NCBI GenBank assembly: GCA_025057735.1
Contig: JANWUU010000226.1
Location: forward strand, 1-16,156
From: Burkholderiaceae bacterium
GTDB taxonomy: Bacteria; Pseudomonadota; Gammaproteobacteria; Burkholderiales; Burkholderiaceae
DNA length: 16,156 nucleotides
Reading direction: 5' to 3'
This document shows, piece by piece, positions 1 to 7,652 of the stretch. The first letter of the stretch is position 1. Each line of letters starts with the position of its first letter. The notes under the pieces were generated by a model that saw only the letters and a program-made list of their open reading frames with translations, was not told where the DNA came from and did no database searches. The translations under genes and the position numbers were made by a program.

Positions 1-859
1 GATCGTCGATGGCGACGCGCCGCAGGGCATCGTCGGCGGGCGCACGGTGGCCGACCTCATCCGGCGCGCCCGCGAGGACAAGCGCATCAAGGCGGTCGTG
101 CTGCGCGTCGATTCGCCGGGCGGCATGCTGCTGCCGTCCGAAATGATCCGGCGCGAGCTGGAGATCACGCGTGCCGCCGGCAAGCCGGTGGTGGTGTCGA
201 TGGGCGATACCGCCGCCTCCGGCGGCTATTGGATCGCGATGGCGGCCGACGAGGTGGTGGCCGATGCGGCCACCATCACCGGCTCGATCGGCGTCTTTGC
301 CCTGCTGCCGAGCGTCGACAAGGCGTGGGACAAGCTAGGCATACGCACCGGCGGTGTCACCACCACCTGGCTGGCCGGTGCCGCCGATCCGCGCCGGCCG
401 CTGGACCGCCGGGTCGGCGAGCTGGTGCAGACCGCGATCGAACACAGCTACCGCCAGTTCCTGGCGGTGGTGGCGCGCGCGCGCAACCTCTCTGTCGAAC
501 AGCTCGATCCGCTGGCGCAGGGCCGCGTCTGGACCGGGCGCCAGGCACAGGAGCGCGGCCTGGTCGATACGCTGGGCGGCCTAAACGATGCGATCGCCAG
601 CGCCGCCAACCGCGCGCGGCTCGGCGACGACTACGAGGTCCTGTACGTGGAGCGCGAGCCGCGTGGCCTGGACCGCTACCTGTCGATGCTGCTGGGCGAG
701 CTGCTCGGCGCGGTCCGCGCGCATCTGGGGTGGGATCTGGCCTCCGGCACGTGGCTCGCCCGGGCGCGCGCGGAGATCGGCGCCGACCTGCGCTGGCTCG
801 GCGATGCGCACCGAGATTGGCTGACGACCTACACGCATTGTCTGTGCCGCCTGTGGTGA
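1..859 (+). CDS. sppA: Signal peptide peptidase SppA (protease IV), 3' part
   Basis: This is the C-terminal 285 residues of an S49-family, inner-membrane serine protease that digests signal peptides left after protein export. The frame is open from base 2, so the start lies outside the window. The visible part carries the SppA core: a DSPGG turn, then SMGDTAASGGYW, whose serine (about residue 73 of the visible part) matches the catalytic Ser of E. coli protease IV, then the ITGSIGVF strand. In the 67-kDa type of SppA the partner lysine sits in the N-terminal half, which is not visible here. The downstream LDTLGGLNDAI-like segment (VDTLGGLNDAI) is also typical of the family. The C-terminal tail after about residue 210 is less conserved. 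The stop is TGA at 857-859. slmA follows after 77 bp on the same strand. The alternative is a short 36-kDa-type SppA; the missing N-terminus prevents a firm choice. Confidence 0.9.
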   Translation, partial: IVDGDAPQGIVGGRTVADLIRRAREDKRIKAVVLRVDSPGGMLLPSEMIRRELEITRAAGKPVVVSMGDTAASGGYWIAMAADEVVADAATITGSIGVFALLPSVDKAWDKLGIRTGGVTTTWLAGAADPRRPLDRRVGELVQTAIEHSYRQFLAVVARARNLSVEQLDPLAQGRVWTGRQAQERGLVDTLGGLNDAIASAANRARLGDDYEVLYVEREPRGLDRYLSMLLGELLGAVRAHLGWDLASGTWLARARAEIGADLRWLGDAHRDWLTTYTHCLCRLW

Positions 860-936
860 GCGTGCGCGTGCGAACCCCGGCGGACGGTTGCCCGCGCGCC
901 GCCCCTTTCCGCTAGATTCATTGCCCGCGAGCACCC

Positions 937-1560
937 ATGGACGCCAAGCCCGACACCATCCCGACCGCGCGTGCCGCCGCGCCGCGCCGGCGCGAGCCGG
1001 GCGCGCGGCGGCTGCAGATCCTGCAAACGCTGGCGGCGATGCTGGAGGATCCGCGCGGCGAGAAGGTCACCACCGCGGCGCTGGCGGCCAAGCTGTCGGT
1101 GTCGGAGGCGGCCCTGTATCGCCACTTCGCCAGCAAAGCGCAGATGTTCGAGGGCCTGATCGAGTTCATCGAAAACTCGGTCTTCGGCCTGATCAACGAC
1201 ATCGCTGCGCGCGAGGCCTCCGGGCTGCGGCAAGTGCGGGCGATCGTGTTGATGCTGCTGGAGTTCGCGCAGGCCAATCGCGGCATGACGCGCGTGCTGA
1301 TCGGCGATGCGCTGGTCAACGAGCACGACCGTCTGCAGGAGCGCATGAACCAGTTCATGGACCGCGTCGAGGCGTCGATCCGCCAGAGTTACCGCGTGGC
1401 CATCTCGCGCGAGGAGCTGCCGCCGCAGTTCGACGCCGCCGCGCGCGCCGCGCTGGTGACGGCTTTCGTCGTCGGTCGCTGGCACCGCTTCGCCAAGAGC
1501 GGCTTTCGCCGTGCGCCGGCGGAAAACGTCGAAGCGCAGTTGCCGGCGTTACTGGTGTGA
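937..1560 (+). CDS. slmA: Nucleoid occlusion factor SlmA (TetR family)
   Basis: This 207-residue TetR-like protein matches SlmA, which binds specific chromosomal sites and blocks FtsZ ring assembly over the nucleoid. Evidence is a basic, disordered N-terminus (1-25), a helix-turn-helix at about 44-66 (VTTAALAAKLSVSEAALYRH), and the SlmA-specific continuation SKAQMFEGLIEFIE at 67-80. The ligand/dimer domain contains LMLLEFAQANRGMTRVLIGDAL (about 105-126, by eye; broken here as LMLLEF and RGMTRVLIGDAL) and HDRLQERMNQ at 130-139, close to the E. coli protein. Length is near the usual 198. The ATG at 937 has no strong Shine-Dalgarno sequence. A weak -10-like TAGATT lies at 913-918, so slmA could have its own promoter or be read through from sppA. 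The last 12 bp overlap the end of dsbB on the other strand. A generic TetR repressor is the alternative, but the SlmA-specific matches are extensive. Confidence 0.88.
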   Translation: MDAKPDTIPTARAAAPRRREPGARRLQILQTLAAMLEDPRGEKVTTAALAAKLSVSEAALYRHFASKAQMFEGLIEFIENSVFGLINDIAAREASGLRQVRAIVLMLLEFAQANRGMTRVLIGDALVNEHDRLQERMNQFMDRVEASIRQSYRVAISREELPPQFDAAARAALVTAFVVGRWHRFAKSGFRRAPAENVEAQLPALLV

Positions 1561-2067
1561 GGCGCGCGCCGCGCGCTCGCGCCAGGCCTGCCGCAGGGCG
1601 AGGCCCAGCAGGGCGAGCAGCGCCCCGAAAGCGAGCAGCGACCAGTGCGGTACCGTGAGGCCCGCGAGCGACCAGTCCACGCTCAGGCAGTCGCCGTCGC
1701 CACGGAACAGACGCGGCAGCCACACCGCCAGCGCGAAATCCTCGTGGAACCACTCGAAGGGCCGGCCGCAGCCCAGGCGCTCGGGCGGATGGGCGAGCAG
1801 CCAGCTGTGCCAGGCGGCCACCCCGGCGCCGGCGCCCGCCGCCGCCAGCGCCGCCGCCGTGATGGCGATCCGCGTGAGGCTGCCCCGGCTGGCGGCCGCC
1901 GCCGCCAGCGCCAGCAGTCCGCCGGCAAGGATGCCGATGCGCTGCAGTACGCACAGCGGGCAGGGCGCCAGGCCCACGACGTGCTGCAGGTACAGCGCGG
2001 CGGCGAATGCCGCCGCCACCCACGCGGCCGCGACAAGCAGCAGGACGCGCGAAGACGGATCGGTCAT
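1549..2067 (-). CDS. dsbB: Disulfide bond formation protein DsbB
   Basis: DsbB is the inner-membrane quinone reductase that reoxidises DsbA, passing electrons from periplasmic disulfide formation to the respiratory chain. The 172-residue product has the four-helix layout expected (hydrophobic segments at about 8-28, 43-58, 66-86 and 142-158). Both redox pairs are present: C36-P-L-C39 in the first periplasmic loop, followed by V-LQR with the quinone-site Arg, and C100 with C127 in the second loop. This matches C41/C44 and C104/C130 of E. coli. The start ATG at 2067 overlaps the moeB stop in an ATGA, which implies translational coupling. The longer open frame upstream of 2067 is the shadow of moeB. 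The stop TAA at 1551-1549 lies inside the 3' end of slmA, a 12-bp tail-to-tail overlap. No dsbA is in the window. Confidence 0.95.
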   Translation of the reverse strand: MTDPSSRVLLLVAAAWVAAAFAAALYLQHVVGLAPCPLCVLQRIGILAGGLLALAAAAASRGSLTRIAITAAALAAAGAGAGVAAWHSWLLAHPPERLGCGRPFEWFHEDFALAVWLPRLFRGDGDCLSVDWSLAGLTVPHWSLLAFGALLALLGLALRQAWRERAARASHQ

Positions 2068-2837
2068 GCGGCGACGGCCGCCGTCGCGTGCGCGCCGCAG
2101 ACAGTGCAGGCGGGATCGCGCGGCACCCGCACCGTGTTGAACGTCATCGCGAGGGCGTCGAACAGCAGCAGGCGGCCGTGCAGCGTGGTGCCGGCCGTCT
2201 CGCCCACGATCAGTTTCAGCGCCTCGGCGGCCTGCAGCGTGCCGATGACGCCGGTCACCGGCGCGAAGATGCCGAGCAGCGCGCAAGGCTCGTCCTCGAC
2301 CTCGCCGGCGGCGAACAGGCAGGCATAACAGGGGCTGTCGGCGCGACGGCGGTCGAAGACCGCCAGTTGGCCGTCGAAACGCACGGCCGCCCCCGACACC
2401 AGGGGCCGGCCGTGGCGGACGCAGGCGCGGTTGACCGCGTGGCGGGTGGCGAAGTTGTCCGAGCAGTCCAGCACCACGTCGGCGGCGCGCACCAGCGCGT
2501 CCAGCGCCGCGGCATCCACGCGCTGCGGCAGGGCCATCAGTTCCACGTCCGGATTGACCGCCGCCAGCGCCTGCTGCGCGGAACGCACTTTCGGCATGCC
2601 GATGCGCTCGGTCGTGTGCAGGATCTGCCGCTGCAGATTGGTGAGATCCACCGCGTCGCCGTCGGCCAGCACCAGGCGTCCCACGCCGGCGGCGGCCAGA
2701 TACAGAGCCGCCGGGGAGCCGAGGCCGCCGGCGCCGATCACGAGCGCCGAGGCGGCACGGATGCGCTGCTGGCCCTCGATACCGATCTCGTTCAGCAGGA
2801 TGTGGCGCGAGTAGCGCAGCAGCTGCAGGTCGTCCAT
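2064..2837 (-). CDS. moeB: MoeB/ThiF-type adenylyltransferase (HesA/MoeB/ThiF family)
   Basis: This 257-residue E1-like enzyme would adenylate the C-terminal Gly-Gly of a small sulfur carrier (MoaD or ThiS). Visible marks are the nucleotide loop GAGGLG at 35-40, the DLTNLQRQ segment at 64-71, and DNF at 127-129. Two zinc-binding CxxC pairs are present, CYAC at 170-173 and CTVC at 244-247. A cysteine, C185, lies in the EPCALLGIFAPV crossover loop where the family places its reactive Cys. Sequence alone does not separate MoeB (molybdopterin) from ThiF (thiamine) use, and no moaD or thiS lies nearby, so the symbol is provisional. It follows ctpA after 28 bp with only a weak AAGG ahead of the ATG, and overlaps dsbB by 4 nt. 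This position downstream of gpmA-envC-ctpA is common in betaproteobacteria, from memory of the group. Confidence 0.88.
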   Translation of the reverse strand: MDDLQLLRYSRHILLNEIGIEGQQRIRAASALVIGAGGLGSPAALYLAAAGVGRLVLADGDAVDLTNLQRQILHTTERIGMPKVRSAQQALAAVNPDVELMALPQRVDAAALDALVRAADVVLDCSDNFATRHAVNRACVRHGRPLVSGAAVRFDGQLAVFDRRRADSPCYACLFAAGEVEDEPCALLGIFAPVTGVIGTLQAAEALKLIVGETAGTTLHGRLLLFDALAMTFNTVRVPRDPACTVCGAHATAAVAA

Positions 2838-2865
2838 GGCCTTGCGCGGGCGCGCCGGCGCCGCA

Positions 2866-4272
2866 TCAGTTCTTCGGTGCGGAGGCGACGCTGGCGCGCG
2901 GCTTGGCGGTCTCCACCGGCAGGCCCTTGAGGTGGTTCAGCGCCTGCTTGAGCTGGTAGTCGTCGGCGCTGCCCCACTCGTAGCGCCGCTGGCTCGTGGT
3001 GCGCTCGCCTGCGGACGGCGCGGGCGCAGCCGTGCCGGGCGCCACCTTTTTGTCCTCCAGGTGGCGCGCCAGATCGGCCTCGCGCACGCTCACGCCGGCG
3101 AAATTTCCCTCCGGCGTGTCCTCCACGATCAGATCGGGCACGATGCCCTTGGCCTGGATCGAGCGGCCGCTTGGCGTGTAATAGCGGGCGGTAGTCAGCT
3201 TGATCGCCGCCGGGCCATCGGCGCCGTGGCTGATCGGGATGATCGTCTGCACCGAGCCCTTGCCGAAGGTCTGCGTGCCCATCACGGTGGCGCGCTTGTG
3301 GTCCTGCAACGCGCCGGCGACGATCTCCGAGGCCGAGGCGCTGGCGTTGTTCACCAGCACCACCATCGGCACGCTTTTCACCTCCGGCGGCAGCTTGGCG
3401 ATCGCATCCTCGCTGCGGCCGCGCAGATAGTCTTCGGGCGTGGCGTAGAAGCGGCGGCGCGCGTCCTCGGTGCGGCCGTCGGTCGACACCACCAGGGCGC
3501 GCCGCGGCAGGAAGGCGGCCGACACCCCCACCGCCGCATGCAGCAGCCCGCCGGGGTCGTTGCGCAGATCGAGTACCAACCCCTTCAGCGGACCCTGCTT
3601 CAGCAGCTCGGTCAGGTGCCGGGCCAGATCCTCGGCCGTGCGTTCCTGGAACTGCGTGATGCGCACGAACGCATAGCCGGGCTCGATCAGGCGCGCCCGC
3701 ACCGACTGCACCTTGATGATGTCGCGCGTCAGCTTGAATTCGAGCGGCCTGGCCTCGCCCTTGCGAACGATCGTCAGCACGATGTCGGTGCGCGGCTTGC
3801 CGCGCATCAGCTTGACGGCCTCCGTCAGCGTCATGCCGCGCGTCAGCTTGTCGTCGATCTTGATGATCAAATCGCCGGCCTTGATGCCGGCGCGCGCCGC
3901 CGGCGTGTCGTCGATCGGCGCGATCACCTTGATCGCGCCATCCTCGGCGCCGACCTCGATGCCCAGGCCGCCGAACTCGCCCTGCGTGCCGGCCTGCAGG
4001 TCACGGAAGGCATCGGCATCGAGGAACGAGGAGTGCGGATCCAGGCCGCTCAGCATGCCGGAAATCGCCTCCTGGATCAGCTTCTTGTCGTCGACTGGCT
4101 CGACGTAGTTGGCCTTGATCGCGCCGAAGACGTCGGTGAACTGGCGGATTTCCTCCAGCGGGATCGGCCCGCGCGCGTCGCGGAATGCGTAGGCCGAAAT
4201 GCCGAGGCTGACCGCGATGCCGGCGATCGCACCGATGCCGATCAGGCCCAAATTGCGCATGCGACCGCTCAT
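2866..4272 (-). CDS. ctpA: Carboxyl-terminal processing protease CtpA (S41 family)
   Basis: This 468-residue periplasmic serine protease trims the C-termini of envelope proteins. Domain order is an uncleaved signal anchor at about 7-29, the family N-terminal segment with GLDPHSSFLDA at 76-86, and a PDZ domain at about 95-185 containing the FGGLGIEV carboxylate-binding loop. The S41 catalytic domain runs at about 190-395. The Ser-Lys dyad is visible: S313 in NNASASASEIVAG and K338 in FGKGSVQ, 25 residues apart as in Scenedesmus D1 protease. The C-terminal 60 residues are Ala/Pro-rich and less conserved. The start is well set: AGGAGG (4277-4282, read on the minus strand) sits 4 nt before the ATG. 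The gene follows envC after 27 bp. In E. coli the related protease Prc works with the adaptor NlpI on peptidoglycan hydrolases, so pairing with envC suggests a wall-remodelling role here; that is inference. Confidence 0.94.
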   Translation of the reverse strand: MSGRMRNLGLIGIGAIAGIAVSLGISAYAFRDARGPIPLEEIRQFTDVFGAIKANYVEPVDDKKLIQEAISGMLSGLDPHSSFLDADAFRDLQAGTQGEFGGLGIEVGAEDGAIKVIAPIDDTPAARAGIKAGDLIIKIDDKLTRGMTLTEAVKLMRGKPRTDIVLTIVRKGEARPLEFKLTRDIIKVQSVRARLIEPGYAFVRITQFQERTAEDLARHLTELLKQGPLKGLVLDLRNDPGGLLHAAVGVSAAFLPRRALVVSTDGRTEDARRRFYATPEDYLRGRSEDAIAKLPPEVKSVPMVVLVNNASASASEIVAGALQDHKRATVMGTQTFGKGSVQTIIPISHGADGPAAIKLTTARYYTPSGRSIQAKGIVPDLIVEDTPEGNFAGVSVREADLARHLEDKKVAPGTAAPAPSAGERTTSQRRYEWGSADDYQLKQALNHLKGLPVETAKPRASVASAPKN

Positions 4273-4299
4273 TCAACCTCCTTGCGCCCGCCCGGCAGC

Positions 4300-5562
4300 C
4301 TAGCGCGCCTGCACCCATCTGAGCGGGTCGATTGGCCGACCCTCATAACGTATCTCAAAGTATAGGCCCGAAACGGCGTTGCCCCCGGTGTTGCCGACGG
4401 CGGCGATCGCCTGGCCCGCCTCCACCGCATCGCCGACCGCGCGCAGCAAGGTTTCGTTGTTGCCGTAGACGGACAGGAAACCCTCGCCATGATCGAGGAT
4501 CAGCAGGTTGCCGAAGCCGCGCAGCCAGTCGGCGAACACCACGCGGCCGCGCGCGATGGCCTGCACCGCGGCGCCCTCGGCGGCGCGGATGAAGATGCCC
4601 TTCCAGGTCGGCGCGTCGACGCCGGCCTCGGTGCGGCGCGGCGTGCCGAAGCGGGCCACGATCTCGCCCTCGACCGGCAGCGGCAGCTTGCCGCGCAGCC
4701 GCGCGAAGGCCCCCTGTGCCGGCGGCTCCACCTCGACCGTCTTGCCGCTGCCCGCGGGGGCGGCCGGGGCGGGGGGGCGGCTCGCCGTGCGCGGGGCACT
4801 GCGGCGCGCCTGCTCGGCCAGCACGCGGTTGATCTGCTCGATTAAATTCGCCAGCCGCTTTTCGTCGCGCTCCAGCGTGGCGATCGACTGCCGCTGGGCG
4901 GCGATCTGCCGCGCCAGGCGCGCCAGCGTCTGTTTGCGCGCGGCCTGCTGCCGCAGCAATTGCGCGCGGTTGCGCGTCTCGTCGGCGGCGATGGCCGCCA
5001 GTTCCTCCCGTTTGGCGAGCGCCTCGGCCTGCAGTTGCGTCAGTTCGGCACGCCGCTCGCGCAACTCCTCGAGCGCGCGCTGCCGGTGCGCCAGCAGGCG
5101 CTCCAGGTAGGCCAGCTCGCGCGCTTGCGCGCCCGGCGCGCCGTCGTCGAACAGGCGCTGCCAGGGCGAGACCTGCACGGCGAGCAGCGCCTCGCGCAGC
5201 GACTGGGCGAGACGGCGTTGCTGCTCGTCTTCGCGCGTGCCGACCGCGCGCATGCGCTCCTCCAGCGCCGCCAGCTGCCGCTCGAGCTGGCGGCGCGACT
5301 GCGCCAGCTCGTGCAGCCGACGGTTGGCCTGGGAGATGGCGGCCTCCGAGGCGGCCAGTGCGTCGGCCGCTTCGGAGTGCGTGTTCTCGGCTTCGGCGAG
5401 CTGCCGGCGCAGCCGCTCGATGCGCTGCTGCAGTTCCTTCTGCTCCGACTGCAGCTGCTGCTTGCGCTGGACGGCGGGTGGCTCGCGGGCGAGGACGCCA
5501 CCGGCCGACAGACCGGCGAGCGCGGCGGCGAGCAAGGCCGCTGCGCGCGCCGCCCTGCTCAC
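4300..5562 (-). CDS. envC: Murein hydrolase activator EnvC (coiled coil plus degenerate LytM domain)
   Basis: EnvC is exported to the periplasm and activates the amidases AmiA/AmiB that split septal peptidoglycan. The 420-residue product starts with a signal peptide (1-25, ending GGVLA). A long Glu/Gln/Arg/Leu-rich coiled coil follows at about 30-255, then an Ala/Pro linker at 256-285 and a C-terminal LytM (M23) fold at about 293-417. The LytM zinc ligands are lost: the usual YGH reads YGNNE (366-370) and the usual HLHFE reads LYFEI (400-404). This is the mark of a non-enzymatic activator rather than an active endopeptidase. I chose the GTG at 5562 because it gives the signal peptide directly and overlaps the gpmA stop in a 4-nt GTGA. 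The open frame continues far upstream to 6072, but that part lies antisense-free inside gpmA and is a GC-rich shadow. ctpA follows 27 bp downstream. Confidence 0.92.
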   Translation of the reverse strand: MSRAARAAALLAAALAGLSAGGVLAREPPAVQRKQQLQSEQKELQQRIERLRRQLAEAENTHSEAADALAASEAAISQANRRLHELAQSRRQLERQLAALEERMRAVGTREDEQQRRLAQSLREALLAVQVSPWQRLFDDGAPGAQARELAYLERLLAHRQRALEELRERRAELTQLQAEALAKREELAAIAADETRNRAQLLRQQAARKQTLARLARQIAAQRQSIATLERDEKRLANLIEQINRVLAEQARRSAPRTASRPPAPAAPAGSGKTVEVEPPAQGAFARLRGKLPLPVEGEIVARFGTPRRTEAGVDAPTWKGIFIRAAEGAAVQAIARGRVVFADWLRGFGNLLILDHGEGFLSVYGNNETLLRAVGDAVEAGQAIAAVGNTGGNAVSGLYFEIRYEGRPIDPLRWVQAR

Positions 5563-6317
5563 GCGCTGGCCGCGCGCACCTTGCCCTGCGCGGCGACGGC
5601 GGCGGCGGCGCGCGCGATCTCCTCCGGGTCGCCGAGGTAGTAATGCCGGATCGGCTTCAGCTGCGCGTCCAGCTCGTAGACGAGCGGTCGCGCGGTCGGG
5701 ATGTTCAGGCCGACGATGTCGTCGTCGCCGATCTGATCGAGGTGTTTCATGAGCGCGCGCAGCGAGTTGCCATGCGCCGCGATCAGCACGCGCCGCCCGC
5801 GCAGCAGCGCGGGCGCGATCGCGTCGTTCCAAAAGGGCACCACGCGCGCCACCGTGTCGCGCAGCGATTCCGTGAGCGGCACCTCGTGCGGCTTCAGGTG
5901 CTTGTAGCGCGGGTCGCGGCCCGGCCAGCGTGGATCGTCCGCCGACAGTGGCGGTGGCGGCACGGCGTACGCGCGCCGCCACCGCAGCACCTGCTCCTCC
6001 CCGTAGCGGGCCGCCGTCTCGGCCTTGTTCAGACCCTGCAGCGCGCCGTAGTGACGTTCGTTCAGCCGCCACGTGTGGACCACCGGCAGGTACATCAGAT
6101 CCATCGCGTCGAGCACCAGCCAGAGCGTGCGGATCGCACGTTTCAGCACGGACGTGTAGGCGAGATCGAATGCGTAGCCCTCGCGCGCCAGCAGCTCGCC
6201 GGCGGCGCGCGCCTCCCGGCAGCCGTCCTCGGTCAGATCGACATCGGTCCAGCCGGTGAAGCGGTTCTCGCGGTTCCAGACGCTTTCGCCGTGACGCAGT
6301 AATACGAGCTTGAACAT
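5559..6317 (-). CDS. gpmA: 2,3-bisphosphoglycerate-dependent phosphoglycerate mutase
   Basis: This cytoplasmic glycolytic and gluconeogenic enzyme interconverts 3- and 2-phosphoglycerate. The 252-residue length is normal for the dPGM family. Active-site residues are all visible: the LLRHGES signature with phospho-acceptor H9, R8, R60 in VLKRAIRT, E87 in RLNERHYG, and H182 in AAHGNSLR. The start ATG at 6317 is chosen because it places [10 protein letters not shown] at the N-terminus as in homologues. An in-frame ATG at 6347 would add ten residues and is not ruled out, since neither has a Shine-Dalgarno sequence. It is the first gene of the minus-strand operon and diverges from the rhodanese gene across an 84-bp AT-containing gap. 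Its TGA overlaps the GTG of envC, so a glycolytic enzyme is translationally coupled to a cell-division factor. Confidence 0.96.
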   Translation of the reverse strand: MFKLVLLRHGESVWNRENRFTGWTDVDLTEDGCREARAAGELLAREGYAFDLAYTSVLKRAIRTLWLVLDAMDLMYLPVVHTWRLNERHYGALQGLNKAETAARYGEEQVLRWRRAYAVPPPPLSADDPRWPGRDPRYKHLKPHEVPLTESLRDTVARVVPFWNDAIAPALLRGRRVLIAAHGNSLRALMKHLDQIGDDDIVGLNIPTARPLVYELDAQLKPIRHYYLGDPEEIARAAAAVAAQGKVRAASA

Positions 6318-6345
6318 GCGCGGACGGAGGAAGGAAAGACGGCGC

Positions 6346-6359
6346 ATTCTATTTCTATA
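6346..6359 (-). promoter_or_regulatory. Candidate -10 elements for the gpmA operon
   Basis: On the minus strand the AT pocket reads TATAGA (6359-6354) and TAGAAT (6351-6346), either of which could serve as a -10 element for gpmA, whose ATG is at 6317. TAGAAT matches the sigma-70 consensus at five of six bases. I see no good -35 element at the right distance, so this is a weak call supported mainly by location in the only divergent gap between two operons. Confidence 0.3.
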
Positions 6360-6361
6360 AT
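6356..6361 (+). promoter_or_regulatory. Candidate -10 element for the rhodanese-grxC-secB-gpsA operon
   Basis: A perfect TATAAT lies 40 bp before the rhodanese GTG, followed by a GC-rich discriminator (TCGCCGCC). The -35 region, about 17 bp upstream, is poor (purine-rich GGAAAG at 6333-6338), so activity may need an activator or depend on the -10 itself. The element overlaps the minus-strand candidates for gpmA. Confidence 0.5.
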
Positions 6362-6401
6362 TCGCCGCCTTCTGAGCCGCGAGTGAACGCGCCTGCCGGC
6401 C

Positions 6402-6809
6402 GTGCAGTTCTTCCTCGAAAACATCCTCCTGTTCGCGATCGCCTTCGTCAGCGGCGCCATGCTGCTGTGGCCGCTGCTGCGCGCACGCGCTGCCGGGCCC
6501 AGCGTCGGCACGCTGGAGGCGACGCGGCTGATCAACGGCAAGAACGCGCAAGTCGTGGATGTGCGCTCGCCGCAGGAGTTCGCGGCCGGCTCGCTGCCCC
6601 ATGCGAAGAACATCCCGGCGGCGAACCTCAAAGAGCGGCTGGGTGAGCTGAAAAAAGAGCGGCCGGTGATCGTCGTCTGCAACACGGGCACCAGTGCCGG
6701 CCCGGCGGCAGCACAGCTGCGCGCCAGCGGTTTCACGGAGGTTTACGTGCTGAATGGCGGCGTGCGCGCTTGGCGCGAGGCAGGCCTGCCGTTGCGCAAG
6801 CAGTCCTGA
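6402..6809 (+). CDS. Membrane-anchored rhodanese-like protein
   Basis: This 135-residue protein has one N-terminal membrane helix (about 4-25) and a single rhodanese domain at about 36-130. The domain carries the usual [10 protein letters not shown] strand (51-60), and the catalytic loop C93-NTGTSA, with the persulfide-forming Cys intact. The terminal [13 protein letters not shown] is also typical. Single-domain rhodaneses move sulfane sulfur; the anchored form's natural acceptor is not known. The start is GTG at 6402, giving the membrane helix directly after MQFFLEN; no clear Shine-Dalgarno sequence is seen. The stop TGA is embedded in the ribosome binding site of grxC. In E. coli the homologous position next to grxC and secB is held by yibN, and this gene is probably its equivalent. 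Confidence 0.88.
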   Translation: MQFFLENILLFAIAFVSGAMLLWPLLRARAAGPSVGTLEATRLINGKNAQVVDVRSPQEFAAGSLPHAKNIPAANLKERLGELKKERPVIVVCNTGTSAGPAAAQLRASGFTEVYVLNGGVRAWREAGLPLRKQS

Positions 6810-6820
6810 GGAAAGCGGCG

Positions 6821-7090
6821 ATGCACACGAAAGTCCTGATGTACACGAGCGCGGTCTGCCCGTACTGCCAGCGCGCCGAGGCGCTGCTGCGCGCGCGCGG
6901 CGTGACCGCCATCGAGAAGATCCGGGTCGATCTGGAGCCGGCGCGGCGCGAGGAGATGATCGCCCGCACCGGCCGCCGCACCGTGCCGCAGATCTTCATC
7001 GGCGCCACGCACGTCGGCGGCTTCGACGATCTGTCGGCGCTGGACCGCGAAGGCCGACTGGCGCCGCTGCTCGCAGGCAGCACAAGCTGA
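6821..7090 (+). CDS. grxC: Glutaredoxin 3
   Basis: This 89-residue cytoplasmic glutaredoxin reduces disulfides and glutathione mixed disulfides using glutathione. The dithiol active site C13-P-Y-C16 follows the first strand KVLMYTS. The cis-proline motif TVPQIFIG and the GGFDDL glutathione-binding segment are both present. The start ATG at 6821 is favoured over the longer open frame from 6770 because GAGGA (6808-6812), overlapping the rhodanese TGA, sits 8 nt before it and because [10 protein letters not shown] is the normal glutaredoxin N-terminus. Its place between a rhodanese and secB is the same as in E. coli (yibN-grxC-secB-gpsA). Confidence 0.96.
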   Translation: MHTKVLMYTSAVCPYCQRAEALLRARGVTAIEKIRVDLEPARREEMIARTGRRTVPQIFIGATHVGGFDDLSALDREGRLAPLLAGSTS

Positions 7091-7148
7091 GCCACGCCCA
7101 AACCCCGCAACGACCGCCGGTGCATCCGGCACTCGGAGAGACGAACCC

Positions 7149-7643
7149 ATGGCCGAAACAGCAACCGGCGGCAATGCCGGCGCCGCCGCGCCGGTGTTCC
7201 AGCTGCAGCGCGTATACCTGAAAGATGCCTCGCTCGAACTGCCGCATGCCCCGACCATCTTCCTCGAGCAGGAGCCGCCGCAGGTCGAGGTGCAGTTGGA
7301 AGTCACGCACGAGAAGGTGCTGGACGGCATCTACGAGGTGGTGGTGCGGGTGACCACCACCGCGAAGGTGAAGGACAAGGTGTTGTTCCTGGTGGAAGCC
7401 AAACAGGCCGGTATTTTTGAGCTGCGCGGTATCCCCAACGAGCAGTTCGACGCGGTGGTCGGCATCGTCTGCCCGAACATCGTCTACCCGTACCTGCGCG
7501 CCAACGTCGCCGACCTCGTCAACCGCACCGGCCTGCCGCCGATCCATCTGGCGGAAATCAATTTCGAGGCGCTGTACCAGCAGCGCCTCGCGCAGCAGTC
7601 GCCGGGGCTGATCGTCCCCGACGGCGGGCAGATGCCGCAGTAA
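7149..7643 (+). CDS. secB: Protein-export chaperone SecB
   Basis: SecB is a tetrameric cytoplasmic chaperone that holds preproteins unfolded and hands them to SecA. The 164-residue product has the family core: [14 protein letters not shown] at 17-30, [13 protein letters not shown] at 38-50, and the hallmark [10 protein letters not shown] at 108-117. [15 protein letters not shown] at 129-143 closes the core. The N-terminal 15 residues are an Ala/Gly-rich extension. The ATG at 7149 is preceded by GGAGAG (7135-7140) at 8 nt. A 58-bp gap separates it from grxC and contains a small GCCGG/CCGGC inverted repeat of doubtful meaning. gpsA starts 9 bp after the stop. Confidence 0.97.
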   Translation: MAETATGGNAGAAAPVFQLQRVYLKDASLELPHAPTIFLEQEPPQVEVQLEVTHEKVLDGIYEVVVRVTTTAKVKDKVLFLVEAKQAGIFELRGIPNEQFDAVVGIVCPNIVYPYLRANVADLVNRTGLPPIHLAEINFEALYQQRLAQQSPGLIVPDGGQMPQ

Positions 7644-7652
7644 ACGGCCGCG

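Noticed and set aside
2836..4365. A 509-codon open frame on the plus strand over ctpA
   Set aside because: It is antisense to a well-conserved protease with an intact catalytic dyad; composition is typical of a shadow frame.
5563..6072. N-terminal extension of EnvC by about 170 residues
   Set aside because: The extension lies in another frame of gpmA and is Arg/Ala-rich. The GTG at 5562 gives a signal peptide and a 4-nt overlap with gpmA.
7112..7130. Small inverted repeat GCCGG/CCGGC between grxC and secB
   Set aside because: The stem is five base pairs without a T-tract; short GC repeats are expected by chance at this base composition.
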